Shown here: positions 33,680 through 44,026 of the stretch, one piece after another
Layout: every line of letters starts with the position of its first letter
How positions within the stretch are numbered: the first letter of the stretch is position 1
Origin: Phalacrocorax aristotelis
Taxonomy: Eukaryota > Chordata > Aves > Suliformes > Phalacrocoracidae
Direction: 5' to 3'
Length of the DNA stretch: 64,000 nt
NCBI RefSeq assembly: GCF_949628215.1
Contig: NC_134298.1
Location: 372,001-436,000, forward strand
The notes under the pieces: generated by a model
Database searches by the model: none
Seen by the model: the letters and a program-made list of their open reading frames with translations, nothing else
What the model was told of the DNA's origin: nothing
Made by a program: the position numbers and the translations under genes

Positions 33680-36600
33680 AAAGGGATAACCGGGCTTACT
33701 GGACTGTGTGGATCCGATGGCCTGGCACGTCCGACCCACAGGAGTATAAAGCTTTAGTGGACACCGGCGCACAGTGCACCTTAATGCCATCAAACTATAT
33801 AGGGGCAGAACCCATCAGCATTGCTGGAGTGACAGGGGGATCTCAAGAGCTAACTGTATTGGAGGCCGAAGTGAGCCTAACTGGCAATGAGTGGCAGAAG
33901 CACCCCATTGTGACTGGCCCAGAGGCTCCGTGCATCCTTGGTATAGACTACCTCAGGAGAGGGTATTTCAAGGACCCAAAAGGTTACAAGTGGGCTTTTG
34001 GTGTAGCTGCCTTGGAGACGGAGGAAACTGAACAGCTGTCTACCTTGCCCGGTCTCTCAAAGGACCCTTCTGTGGTGGGGTTGCTGAAGGTCAAAGAACA
34101 ACAGGTGCCAATCGCCACCACAACAGTGCACCGGCGGCAATATCGCACCAACAGAGACTCTCTGATCCCCATCCATAAACTCATTCACCAACTGAGGAGC
34201 CAAGGAGTCATCAGTAAGACCCACTCACCCTTTAACAGTCCCATATGGCCAGTCCGGAAGTCTAATGGAGAGTGGAGACTAACAGTAGACTATCGTGGCC
34301 TGAATGAAGTCACTCCACCGTTGAGTGCTGCTGTGCCAGACATGCTAGAACTTCAATACGAACTGGAGTCAAAGGCGGCCAAGTGGTATGCCACAATTGA
34401 TATTGCTAATGCATTCTTCTCAATCCCTCTGGCAGCAGAGTGCAGGCCACAGTTTGCTTTCACATGGAGGGGCGTCCAGTACACCTGGAATCGACTGCCC
34501 CAGGGGTGGAAACACAGTCCTACCATTTGCCATGGACTGATTCAGACTGTACTGGAACAGGGAGAAGCTCCAGAACACCTTCAATACATTGATGACATCA
34601 TTGTGTGGGGCAGCACAGCAGAAGAAGTTTTTGAGAAAGGTGAGAAAATAGTCCAAATCCTTCTGAAAGCTGGTTTTGCCATAAAACAAAGTAAGGTGAA
34701 GGGACCTGCACGAGAAATCCAGTTCTTAGGAATTAAATGGCAAGACGGTCGTCGTCAGATTCCAATGGATGTGATCAACAAAATAGCAGCCATGTCTCCA
34801 CCAACTAGCAAAAAGGAAACACAAGCTTTCTTGGGCGTTGTGGGTTTTTGGAGAATGCATATTCCAAATTACAGTCTGATCGTGAGCCCTCTCTATCAAG
34901 TGACCCGGAAAAAGAATGATTTCAAATGGGGCCCTGAGCAACGACAAGCCTTTGAACAGATTAAACGAGAAATAGTCCATGCAGTAGCTCTTGGGCCAGT
35001 CCGGGCAGGACAAGATGTAAAAAATGTGCTCTACACTGCAGCCGGGGAGAATGGCCCTACCTGGAGTCTCTGGCAGAAAGCACCTGGGGAGACCCGGGGT
35101 CGACCCCTAGGGTTTTGGAGTCGGGGATACAGAGGGTCTGAAGCCCGCTATACTCCAACTGAAAAAGAGATATTGGCAGCATATGAAGGGGTTCGAGCTG
35201 CTTCAGAAGTGGTTGGTACTGAGGCACAGTTGCTCCTGGCACCCCGACTGCCAGTGCTGGGCTGGATGTTCAAAGGAAACATCCCCTCTACACACCATGC
35301 AACTGATGCTACGTGGAGTAAATGGGTTGCACTGATCACCCAGCGGGCTCGAGTAGGAAACCCCAGTCGCCCAGGAATCTTGGAAGTGATTATGGACTGG
35401 CCAGAAGGCAAAGATTTTGGATTATCACCAGAGGAGGAGGTGACACGTGCTGAAGAAGCCCCACTGTATAACAAACTGCCAGAAGATGAGAAGCAATATG
35501 CCCTGTTCACTGATGGGTCCCGTCGCCTTGTGGGAAAGCACCGGAGATGGAAGGCTGCTGTATGGAGTCCTACACGACAAGTAGCAGAAACTGCTGAAGG
35601 AGAAGGTGAATCGAGCCAGTTTGCAGAGGTAAAGGCCATCCAGCTGGCCTTAGACATCGCTGAACGGGAAAAGTGGCCAGTGCTCTATCTCTATACTGAC
35701 TCCTGGATGGTGGCAAATGCCTTGTGGGGCTGGCTGCAGCAATGGAAGCAAAGCAACTGGCAGCGCAGAGGCAAACCCATCTGGGCTGCCACATTGTGGC
35801 AAGATATTGCTGCCCGGGTAGAGAAACTGGTTGTAAAGGTACGGCATGTGGATGCTCACGTCCCCAAGAGTCGGGCCACTGAAGAACATCGAAACAACCA
35901 GCAGGTAGATCGGGCTGCCAAGATTGAAGTGGCTGAGGTGGATCTGGACTGGCAGCATAAGGGTGAACTATTTCTAGCTCGGTGGGCCCATGACACCTCA
36001 GGCCATCAAGGGAGAGATGCAACATACAGGTGGGCTCGTGATCGAGGGGTGGACTTGACCATGGATATTATTGCACAGGTTATCCACGAATGTGACACAT
36101 GCGCTGCAATCAAGCAAGCGAAGCGGGTAAAGCCTCTGTGGTATGGGGGACGATGGCTGAAATATAAATATGGGGAGGCCTGGCAAATTGACTATATCAC
36201 ACTCCCACAGACCCGCCAAGGCAAGCGCCATGTGCTTACAATGGTAGAAACAACGACTGGCTGGCTGGAAACATATCCTGTCCCCCACGCCACTGCCCGG
36301 AACACTCTCCTGGGTCTGGAAAAACAAGTCCTGTGGCGACATGGCACCCCAGAGAGGATTGAGTCAGACAACGGGACTCATTTCCGAAATAGCCTCATAG
36401 ACACCTGGGCCAAAGAGCACGGCATTGAGTGGGTGTATCACATCCCCTATCACGCACCAGCCTCTGGGAAAATTGAAAGGTACAATGGACTGTTAAAAAC
36501 CACACTGAGAGCAATGGGGGGTGGGACATTCAAGCACTGGGATACACATTTAGCAAAAGCCACGTGGTTAGTCAACACGAGGGGATCTGCCAACCGAGCT

Positions 36601-36837
36601 GGCCCTGCCCAGTCAGAAATCCTACATACTGTGGAAGGGGATAGAGTCCCTGTAGTGCACACAAAAAGTATGCTGGGCAAAACAGTCTGGGTTCTTCCTG
36701 CCTCTGGCAAAGGCAAACCCATTCGTGGGATTGTTTTTGCTCGAGGACCTGGGTGCACTTGGTGGGTGATGCGGGAGGATGGAGAAATCCGATGTGTGCC
36801 TCAAGGGGATTTGATTTTGGGTGAAAACAGTCAATGA
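33652..36837 (+). CDS. pol: ERV pol: protease, RT, RNase H, integrase
   Basis: An intact 1061-codon frame directly after the gag stop, without its own obvious ATG, so it is probably made as a gag-pol fusion. Counting from 33673, the order is as follows. Aspartic protease: VDTGAQCTLMP with Asp30. RT: active site YIDD at 305-308. RNase H: Asp614, Glu652, Asp676 and Asp746. Integrase: zinc finger His773, His778, Cys807, Cys810, and a catalytic core Asp840, Asp899, Glu935 with the canonical 35-residue D-E spacing. A C-terminal basic/aromatic domain with CTWWVMREDGE follows. I recognise no dUTPase. All catalytic residues are present and there is no break, so the enzyme may be functional. The closest general type is class III (ERVL-like). 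Confidence 0.95.
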   Translation, partial: RGPASSRVEERDNRAYWTVWIRWPGTSDPQEYKALVDTGAQCTLMPSNYIGAEPISIAGVTGGSQELTVLEAEVSLTGNEWQKHPIVTGPEAPCILGIDYLRRGYFKDPKGYKWAFGVAALETEETEQLSTLPGLSKDPSVVGLLKVKEQQVPIATTTVHRRQYRTNRDSLIPIHKLIHQLRSQGVISKTHSPFNSPIWPVRKSNGEWRLTVDYRGLNEVTPPLSAAVPDMLELQYELESKAAKWYATIDIANAFFSIPLAAECRPQFAFTWRGVQYTWNRLPQGWKHSPTICHGLIQTVLEQGEAPEHLQYIDDIIVWGSTAEEVFEKGEKIVQILLKAGFAIKQSKVKGPAREIQFLGIKWQDGRRQIPMDVINKIAAMSPPTSKKETQAFLGVVGFWRMHIPNYSLIVSPLYQVTRKKNDFKWGPEQRQAFEQIKREIVHAVALGPVRAGQDVKNVLYTAAGENGPTWSLWQKAPGETRGRPLGFWSRGYRGSEARYTPTEKEILAAYEGVRAASEVVGTEAQLLLAPRLPVLGWMFKGNIPSTHHATDATWSKWVALITQRARVGNPSRPGILEVIMDWPEGKDFGLSPEEEVTRAEEAPLYNKLPEDEKQYALFTDGSRRLVGKHRRWKAAVWSPTRQVAETAEGEGESSQFAEVKAIQLALDIAEREKWPVLYLYTDSWMVANALWGWLQQWKQSNWQRRGKPIWAATLWQDIAARVEKLVVKVRHVDAHVPKSRATEEHRNNQQVDRAAKIEVAEVDLDWQHKGELFLARWAHDTSGHQGRDATYRWARDRGVDLTMDIIAQVIHECDTCAAIKQAKRVKPLWYGGRWLKYKYGEAWQIDYITLPQTRQGKRHVLTMVETTTGWLETYPVPHATARNTLLGLEKQVLWRHGTPERIESDNGTHFRNSLIDTWAKEHGIEWVYHIPYHAPASGKIERYNGLLKTTLRAMGGGTFKHWDTHLAKATWLVNTRGSANRAGPAQSEILHTVEGDRVPVVHTKSMLGKTVWVLPASGKGKPIRGIVFARGPGCTWWVMREDGEIRCVPQGDLILGENSQ

Positions 36838-37223
36838 ACTGAATGGCACAATGTGAACTGCTATATAATATTGTGTGTCACCTCTGTGTTGTATCAATGA
36901 TATCAGAGTACGAGCCTCCCAACCCATGGAAGATCAACTATGAAACAAGCCGTGCAGCAGTGATGGAACGATGACTGACTCGGTATGCAGCAACCCAACG
37001 CCACACACCATCTCTCCCACCCGGAAAGACTGATACAACAGATGGAGCCCAGAGTCATGGACTGCGTGAACTCAATGGACATTTTAATGGACATTTTACA
37101 GGGAAGATCCATGAACTAAGGGAATGATGTCTGTGTATTATGTTAAAGGATGGGAAGGGGAGGGGTGGTGGTTGGTACGGTTGTATTGCATCATATGGGA
37201 CCTGGGCATGGTGTAAGTGGTAT
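36838..37223 (+). other. 3' untranslated region of the inner ERV (no env)
   Basis: Only about 390 bp separate the pol stop from the polypurine tract, too short for an envelope gene, and no env-like frame is present. The last 100 bp are shared with the outer non-autonomous ERV. Confidence 0.85.
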
Positions 37224-37241
37224 GGAATAAGGGGTGGAGAA
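37224..37241 (+). promoter_or_regulatory. Polypurine tract of the inner ERV
   Basis: GGAATAAGGGGTGGAGAA directly precedes the 3' LTR; it primes plus-strand DNA synthesis. Confidence 0.92.
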
Positions 37242-37733
37242 TGTGCTGGTTCTGGCTGAGAAGGGGTTAATTCTCCTCACTGTGGGGGTCAGCTACCTTT
37301 CCAGCTTCCCGCGCTCTGCCGCGTGGCGTGGCAGGGGGGGCTGGGAGGGGCAGGGCCATGGTGGGGGCGGCTGACCCCGACTGGCCAATGGCAGGTTCAT
37401 TCCATACCACGTGACACCGTGACCAGTATATTGAGGGGGGGCAGTGGCAGCGCGCAGGCGGCGCGGCGTCGGGTCGGCGAGCGGCTGCGGCGCGTGCGGT
37501 TTGTTCCGGCGGTTCGTTCCCCCTCTCCCCTCCCTTCCCCCCTCCCCCGGGGCTTTGCGCCTCTCGTTGTTCTCCTTTACATTGCATTTTCTACTGTTGT
37601 TTCTTTTAATTTTCATTATTAAACTGTTCTTATCCCAACCCACGAGCGTTACCCTTCTGATTCTCTCCCCCATCTACCGGTGGGGGAGTGAGCGAGCGGC
37701 TGTGTGGGGCTGAGCTGCCGCTAAACCACGACA
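37242..37733 (+). mobile_element. 3' LTR of the inner, young ERV
   Basis: A 492 bp LTR nearly identical to 31219-31717. It starts TGTGCTGGTTCTGG and ends AAACCACGACA, with its ATTAAA polyadenylation signal at 37618-37623. The target duplication GAACT follows. Confidence 0.97.
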
Positions 37734-37738
37734 GAACT
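37734..37738. repeat. Target site duplication GAACT (right copy)
   Basis: It matches 31214-31218 exactly. The sequence then continues the interrupted host repeat (CAAATCCCGGGTT). Confidence 0.92.
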
Positions 37739-38843
37739 CAAATCCCGGGTTAGAACAATTTAAAGGTATTTCCATTACAGTCTCCACCCCTGGTCCATTT
37801 GGATCAGACCATCAGGTTTGACGTTGCAATGAACTCCTCCCCTTGCCCCTGCTCTGGTTCGGACTTACCCACAGACTGTTGTCCTTTAGGGTTGTACCTG
37901 CTCCAAGTGGATCCTTACCCGGGAGCCACAGTCTCTCCAGGGGCACACCTGCTGCAGCATGGACTTATCCAGAGCCACAGTCGCTTTGAGGTGTGCCTGT
38001 TGCAGCGTGGCCTTCTGCATGGGCCTCAATGCTTTCAGAGCTATACTTGCTCCAGCATGGCCTTGGCCACAGCTGCAGTCCCTCCAGAAGTAAACTTGCT
38101 CCAACACGGCCTTGCCCATGGCTGTAGTCCCTCCAAAGCCTGCTCCAACATGGCTTTTCCCATGGCTTCAGTCCCTCCAGAACTAAGCCTGCTCTGTTGT
38201 GGGCTTATCCATGGCCACGCACTTTGAGGTGCTCCAGCATGACCTCATGCACAGCCACTGATGCTTCAAGGTGTACCTGCTGCAGCACGGACTCATCTAC
38301 AGCCACAGACACTTCGAGGTGTACCATCTCCAAGATGGATATATCCCTGGGCCACAATTGCCTCAGAGGTATACCTGCTGTGGCACAGACATAACCAAGG
38401 CCACAGATGCTTCGCGATATACCCGCTCTGGCACGGGCTTATACACAGCCACAGATGCTTTGGGGTGCCCTGCTCCCACATGGACCCATCCACAGCTCAC
38501 AGTCCCTCTGACTCGAGTTCGCACTGGAGTTCCAGCCTGTCCAGTGCAGCAGCACAGAAACAGCAGCAGGGCCCTGGCCATCTGCCAGCCCAGGCGCATC
38601 GCCATGGCTGTTATCAGAGTGTTCCCAGGCCCGGCAGGGGAAGGGGATAAGCAGTACAGCAGTACAGCGAGCAGTGAAAGCAAAAAGCACCACTAATGAG
38701 CACTAGATTTTAAGGCATGCAGTAAGTCAGGCGAGCCCCCAGCAAGCACAGAAGCCTGCCATACAATAACTGAACAGCAATAACCGCTATAAATTCCATC
38801 TAGCACATTCAAATAAAATCTGTCGTTATCTCAAACCTTTTGT
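37739..38843 (-). mobile_element. Internal region of the outer ERV, 5' part with minisatellite
   Basis: It continues the outer element after the inner insertion. First comes the rest of the second 170 bp repeat (to about 37855), then a degenerate minisatellite (37930-38490), then about 350 bp of leader. Together with 30746-31218 only about 1.6 kb of internal DNA exists, with no gag, protease or pol. Frames across the minisatellite are repeat translations, not genes. Confidence 0.88.
37930..38490. repeat. Minisatellite of about 45-65 bp units inside the outer ERV
   Basis: Roughly ten degenerate units share landmarks on the plus strand such as CTGCTGCAGCATGGACTTAT, CACAGCCACAG and CTTTGAGGTG, with unit lengths varying by internal loss. 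The landmark order is kept, but the units differ by 20-30% by eye. Confidence 0.85.
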
Positions 38844-38861
38844 GCCCCATGCTGGGCGCCA
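38844..38861 (-). promoter_or_regulatory. tRNA-Lys primer-binding site of the outer ERV
   Basis: On the minus strand TGGCGCCCAGCATGGGGC lies eight bases inside the LTR. It differs at two positions from the site of the inner ERV. It proves that 38870-39444 is the 5' LTR and that the element runs leftward. Confidence 0.93.
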
Positions 38862-38869
38862 AAATGGAC

Positions 38870-39444
38870 TGTCGTGGTTTAGCCCCATTCAGCAACCAAG
38901 CACCACGCAGCCGCTCGCTCGCTCCCCCCTGGTGGGATGGGGGAGAGGATCGGAAGAGTAAAAGTGAGGCAACTCGTGGGTTGAGATAAAGACAGTTTAA
39001 CAGTAAAAGCAAAAGCTGCGCACGCAAGCAAAGCAAACCAAGGAATTCATTCACCCCTTCCGACGGGCAGGCTGGTGCTCAGCCGTCTCCAGGAGTGCAG
39101 GGCTCCATCACGCGTAACGGTTACTTGGGAAGACAAACGCATCACTCCAAACGTCCCCCCTTCCTCCTCCTTCCCCAGCTTTATATCCTGAGCATGGTGT
39201 CGTATGGTACGGGATACCCCGTGGGTCACTTTGGGTCAGCTGTCCCGGCTGTGTCCCCTCCCAGCTTCTCGTGCACCCGGCAGAGCACGGGGAGCTGAAA
39301 AAGGCCTTGACCAGTGTAAGCGCTACTCAGCAACAACTAAAACACCTCTGCATTATCACCGCTGTTTCCAGCAAAAATCCAAAACACAGCCCCATACTAG
39401 CTACTACGAAGAAATTTAACTCTATCCCAGCTGAAATCGGGATA
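38870..39444 (-). mobile_element. 5' LTR of the outer, non-autonomous ERV
   Basis: A 575 bp partner of 30170-30745. On the minus strand it has a clear TATA box (GGATATAAAGC, plus 39180-39185 for TTTATA). The LTR borders are marked by the primer-binding site on one side and the target duplication CCTCC (39445-39449) on the other. Confidence 0.95.
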
Positions 39445-39504
39445 CCTCCAAAGATGTATATCTCACCACTTAGCTAGGTCCCTTATTACAATGTCTGATC
39501 ACTC
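39445..39504 (-). mobile_element. Old CR1, right half of the CR1 split by nested ERVs
   Basis: CCTCCAAAGATG continues the antisense CR1 3' text that broke off at 30169. The first five bases are the right copy of the ERV target duplication. Only about 60 bp remain before another CR1 3' end begins. Confidence 0.65.
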
Positions 39505-41870
39505 TCAGAATCACAGAAAGGCTGAGGTTAGAAGTGATGTCAGGAGATCGTCTAGTCCAATGTCCCTGCTTGAATAAATATCAACTAGAGTGGGTTGCTC
39601 TGGGTCATGTCCAGTCAGGGTTTGAATATCTCCATAGATGGAGACTCCACAAACTCCTTTGAAACTAGTTCCAGTGTTCAACAGGCCTCAGAGTAAAAAA
39701 GAAAATTTCCTATCTTTAAAAAGAATGTCCTGTATTTCAATTTGTTCTCATTGCCTCTTGTCCTTTTGCTAGGAACCACTGAGAATTCTGGCTCCATCTT
39801 CTTTACTATTCTCATCAGGTATTTATACATACTGATAAGAATCCTTCCTGAGGCTTTTCTTCTCCAGGTCAAACAATCCCTGCTTTCCTAGTCTTTCCTC
39901 ATATGGAAAATATTCCAATTGCTTAATCATCTTAGTGGCCCTTCTCTGGACTTGCTCCAGTAGCTCTGTGTGTTTTATGTGCCATGAGCCCAGAACTGAA
40001 CACAGTATGCTAGATGTGGTCTCACAAGTGCTGATGTCCCTCAACATACTATGTTCTTTCTAGTGCAGCTGAAAAAGCTGTTGGATTTTTGCAAGGCTGC
40101 ACTGATTTTCAGTTTGTTGTCAATGTGGATACACAGGCTCCTTTTTGCAAGGGTATTTTCCAGACAATAGTCCCCATAAAGTATTGGTGAATGGGGTTAT
40201 CCCTCCACAACGTCAGAGTCTAACACTCTCTGACCATGTTCTTTAAGATATTCCTCTCATGGACAGTTTAATGTCTTATTTGATGTTATTGGACATTATA
40301 CAGGATTTTTATTTAACATGATACAGCAATGTTCTTAAATCAGGATACAAGTATAAACTGCACATAGCAGAGAGTAGCAATTGGAATACCCAGTTGAATC
40401 ACAATGCAAATATGAATTTCATTACCTTTTTCTACAATATGCTGGTCATCTGCAGCCAATGAGAGGCAACACATGGGTTGAAACCATCTCAAGCTGACTG
40501 CTCTTTTGGAAGTTCTTTTTGATTGTTGTCCACTTTTAATATACTATATTGGGCTGAACCATGTAACCCTGCCCCTGGCTAAGTTAGGAAGATATATGCA
40601 CTCTTTTGATCAACTCAGAGACAAGTAATTATGCAGCTGTTTGATCTCCTCAACTGATATAGCTGGCTGATCTACTGCACTGATATAGCCATTTACCTAG
40701 AACCAAGGATACCCTCTGGTCTCCTTTGTGCGTAACTCCAGCTTTCTTTGCAACAGCTGCAGTCAGTAACTTCCTATGTTATTCCCAGACCTTCATAAGA
40801 ACAAACCCCTCTTCCATCTCCTCAGACCGTCCTGCCATTGTAGATGTTTGTTGACAGGTCACAACCAAGTGCAGGACTTTGCATTTCCCCTTGCTGAACT
40901 TCATAAGACACCTGTCTGCTTATTTGTCCAGCTTCTCAAGGTCCGTCTGAGCACAACAACCTAGTTTATCAAACACCTTTCACAGTTATGTATCACATGC
41001 AAACTTTTTGACAGTGCACTCTAACTCATCCATGTGGAATTTGCACCGCTGATCAAAACTCTCTAAGCCTAGCAGTTCAGCCAGTTTTCAATCCACTTCA
41101 CTGTCCACTTATGTAATCCACACTCCATGAATAAATTCATGAGGATGTTATGGGACACAGTGTCAAAAGCCTTGCTAAAGTCAGGGCAAAAATCATGCAC
41201 TGTTCTCCCCTCACCCACAGAGCTATTCATTTCATTGTGGATGTGCATCAGACTATTCAGGCATGCTTCCCCTTTCATACGTCCAAGCTGACTACTATCA
41301 ACCACTTTCTTGTCCTTCATATATTTGGAAATGGCTTCTAGGCACGTTTGACCAATCACCTTCCCAAGGACTGAGGAGAAGGTTGATTAGCCTGTAGTTA
41401 CCCAGATCTTCCTTCTTGCCCTTCCTGAAGGCAAGGGTGACCTTTGCATTCTTCCTGTCCTGAGGAACCTCCCCAGATCACAGAGACCTTTCAAGGACAA
41501 TTGAGGGTGGCCTTGAAATGACACTGCCCAGTTCCCTCAGCATTTATGGGTACATGCCATCAGATCCCATGGAATTCTGCAGGTCTAGTTTGTTTTACGT
41601 TCCCTAACCTGATCATCCTCCACTGACAGCAGGTCTTCCCTGCTCCAGATTTCCCATGAGTCTCAGGGTCCTGGGATTCCTGAAGGCAAATCTTATTAAT
41701 AAAGGTCAAGGAGAAAAAGGCTTTAACTACCTAACCTTTTCCATGTCCTTGGTAACTAGGTCTCCTCATCCGTTCAGCAGCAGGCCTACATTTTCCCTAG
41801 TCTTCCTTTTACTGCTGATATACCTGCAGAAGCTCTTCTTGGGCCTCTCAAGACTCAGGTCCAGAATAAT
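39505..41870 (-). mobile_element. Old long CR1 copy (minus strand), interrupted
   Basis: The 3' tail lies at 39505 (TCAGAATCACAGAAAGGCTG). Minus-strand pieces in order leftward to rightward are: LEQVQRRATKMIKQLEYFPY near 39900-39970; RT with VGEGRTVHDFCPDFSKAFD and TVSHNILMNLF near 41110-41220; and a region at 41380-41865 reading antisense as the RT N-terminal and linker (TCCTTCTTGCCCTTCCTGAA, CTGCAGAAGCTCTTCTTGG). About 40160-40830 does not resemble CR1 and may be an insertion or a lost part. Heavy decay indicates great age. Confidence 0.85.
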
Positions 41871-42119
41871 TTTTATTATCTTAAAGAAATGTTAATACAG
41901 AGAACAGTTCAGTCTGGTCTTACAGATTCCATCTTCCTTTTGTACAGCTATGAATAAGAAAGACTTTTTATGTGGAAGAATACATTTCCTTGCTTGATTC
42001 AGATATAGGTCTGAATGTAATCACTTGATCCATGTGTTCCTTTATTTATGAGGAAGGAAAACATGTAAACCAGATAAAAATCTTTTAAATTTCAACTTTA
42101 AACTCAATAGTCATTGAGT
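41871..42119. other. Short unassigned spacer
   Basis: AT-rich DNA between two old CR1 copies in opposite orientation. No feature is seen. Confidence 0.4.
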
Positions 42120-43100
42120 ATATTCGCCTAGAAGTGATTTACAAGCACATGAAGGACAGAAATGTGATGGGAAACAACCATCCAATTTAAAATTGTGCCC
42201 AACCAACCTTCATGCCTTCTATGAGGACATGACTGTCTTTGTGGATAAGCAGAGAACTGTACATTTTTATTTCCTTGACTGTAGCCTTTGAGATGGTCCT
42301 CTAAATTATATTTATAGCCATATTGGAGCATGGGCTGAATAAATGGACTATGAGATAGGCAGAAAACTGGATGGACTGCCAGGCTGAAAATGTTATGATC
42401 AGTGGTATAAGGCCTACAGGAAGGCCAGTCACAACTGGAATCCCACAATCATGAACTCTGGTGAACACCCTTATCACTGATCCAGTTGAAGGGATAGCAT
42501 GTACTCTCAGAAACTTCATACATGATACCAAATTAGAGAGAGAGGTCAATAGTCAGGATGACATGACAGCTCTTCAAAAGGACCTTGAAAGCCTCTATAA
42601 ATGAGCTGCAGGAACATCATGAAATTCAACAAGGGCAAATTCATGAAGTTCAGTAAAGGCAAATGTAAGCATTAAATTCACATAAGCAGACAGGCTGTGG
42701 GCCAATGTGTAAAAAACTGCTTTGCAGTGGTTCTTCCACTATACTCACTCCTTGTGAGACCGTAGGTGCAGTACTGTGTCCAGATTTGGGCTCTCCAGAA
42801 CAAGAAAGTCACTGACATCCTGCAGTGAGTTTACTGGAGGGCCACAAAGATGGTTAGGGATCTGAAGTATGCGATGTATAAGGAGAAGTTGATTGATAGC
42901 TGGATTTTTTCATCTTTGAGAAGGTGAAGGGTTGTTCTTCTTCCTGTCTTCTCCTACCCAATGGTACACAGTTAAGATGAGAAGCATCAGACACAAGTTG
43001 CAACATAGGAAACTCCAGACAGATATAAGGAAAAACTTTATCACCCTGAGAGACAGCATTCAATGGACTCAGCAGTTTTTGCACTGATGGGGGCATAAAT
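42120..43100 (+). mobile_element. Old CR1 copy (plus strand)
   Basis: Degenerate ORF2 text is readable: the pre-RT palm segment near 42210-42340, CATGATACCAAATTAGAGAG (an FADDTKL remnant) near 42520, AGTACTGTGTCCAGATTTGG near 42770, and the 3' part CAGATATAAGGAAAAACTTT near 43020. It is interrupted downstream by a solo LTR. Confidence 0.8.
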
Positions 43101-43184
43101 TCTGCTGAGTCCCATGTACATGTGCTCAAGAACAGTGGTGATGTGCTGCAGGGCATGGTCCCCAGCACAAACTGGAGCAACTAC

Positions 43185-43787
43185 CCTTGTGTTGTGGTTT
43201 AACCCCAGTACACAACTAAGCCCCAAACAGCTGCTTCCTCGCTCTTCTATTAGCAGGATAGGGGAAAGAAACAGAAGGGTAAAAGTGAGAAAACTCATGG
43301 GTTGAGATAAAAACATTTTAATAAGTAAAGCAAAAACTGCATGCACAAGCAAAGAAAAAGGAGTTCATTCACCACTTTGCATCAGCAGACAGATGTTTAG
43401 GCCTTTCCAAGAAAGCAGAGTTTCATTAGACCTAACAGTTACCTGGAAAGATAAACACCATAACCCTGAATGTCCCCCACTTCTTCCTTCTTTCCCCTAG
43501 CTTTTATTGCTGAGCAAGGTGTCTTATGGTGTGGAATATCCCTTTGGTCAGCTGGGGTCATCTGTCCCAGCTGTGTCCCCTGTCAACTTATTATGCACCT
43601 CGGGCCAACTCACTGCAGTGGCAGTGTGAGAAGCAGAAAAGGCCTTGACACTGTACAAGAACTGCTCAGCAACACCTAAAACTTTGGTGTATTATCAACA
43701 CTGTTTTGGTCACAAATCTGAAATATAGCACTATATGAGCTATATGAAGAAAATTAACCCTATCCCAACCAAAACCAATACACCTTG
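43185..43787 (-). mobile_element. Solo LTR with target duplication CCTTG
   Basis: The LTR spans 43190-43782 on the minus strand, from TGTATTGGTTTTGGTTGGG to the AAACCACAACA end. It is of the same subfamily as the outer ERV LTRs but more diverged. CCTTG at 43185-43189 is repeated at 43783-43787, a perfect 5 bp duplication, so this is an LTR-LTR recombination product. Confidence 0.93.
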
Positions 43788-43985
43788 GAATGGTACAGGT
43801 CTCATCTCAGACCAAGCTTCCAAGGGAGGATGCAGGTCTTCAGGCATCAAGCTACAGGGAATTCTTGGTGCCTCTCTCCGCACCAAGTGTCCTTGTCTGC
43901 AGGAAGTGTATAGTGGTTGAGGATCTGTGCCACCAAATTATGAACTATTGGAGGAGGCCAGAAGGCAATGTAGCACCAGAAATGA

Positions 43986-44026
43986 AAACAAAAACAAAAC
44001 ACAAAACAAAACAAAACAAACAAAAA
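43986..44026. repeat. (AAAAC)n simple repeat
   Basis: About eight AAAAC/AAAC units are seen; any frame through them is spurious. Confidence 0.85.

Larger units (their letters stand above)
31219..37733 (+). mobile_element. Young complete ERV provirus, env-less, lysine-primed
   Basis: The whole element is 6.5 kb: LTR, tRNA-Lys primer-binding site, gag-like frame, in-frame TAG, pro-pol, short 3' untranslated region, polypurine tract, LTR, with a 5 bp target duplication GAACT. Both frames are open and the LTRs differ by only about 1%, so it inserted recently. It sits in the opposite orientation inside an older related ERV. Without env it would spread inside the cell like a retrotransposon. The 5 bp duplication and ERVL-like pol suggest class III, while the primer site is betaretrovirus-like. 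Confidence 0.95.

Noticed and set aside
36838-37223. Search for an env gene in the young ERV
   Set aside because: The space is under 400 bp and holds no long frame or membrane-protein pattern.
37799-38696. Several overlapping frames, up to 142 residues
   Set aside because: They are translations of the degenerate minisatellite in the non-autonomous ERV and differ in content from unit to unit.
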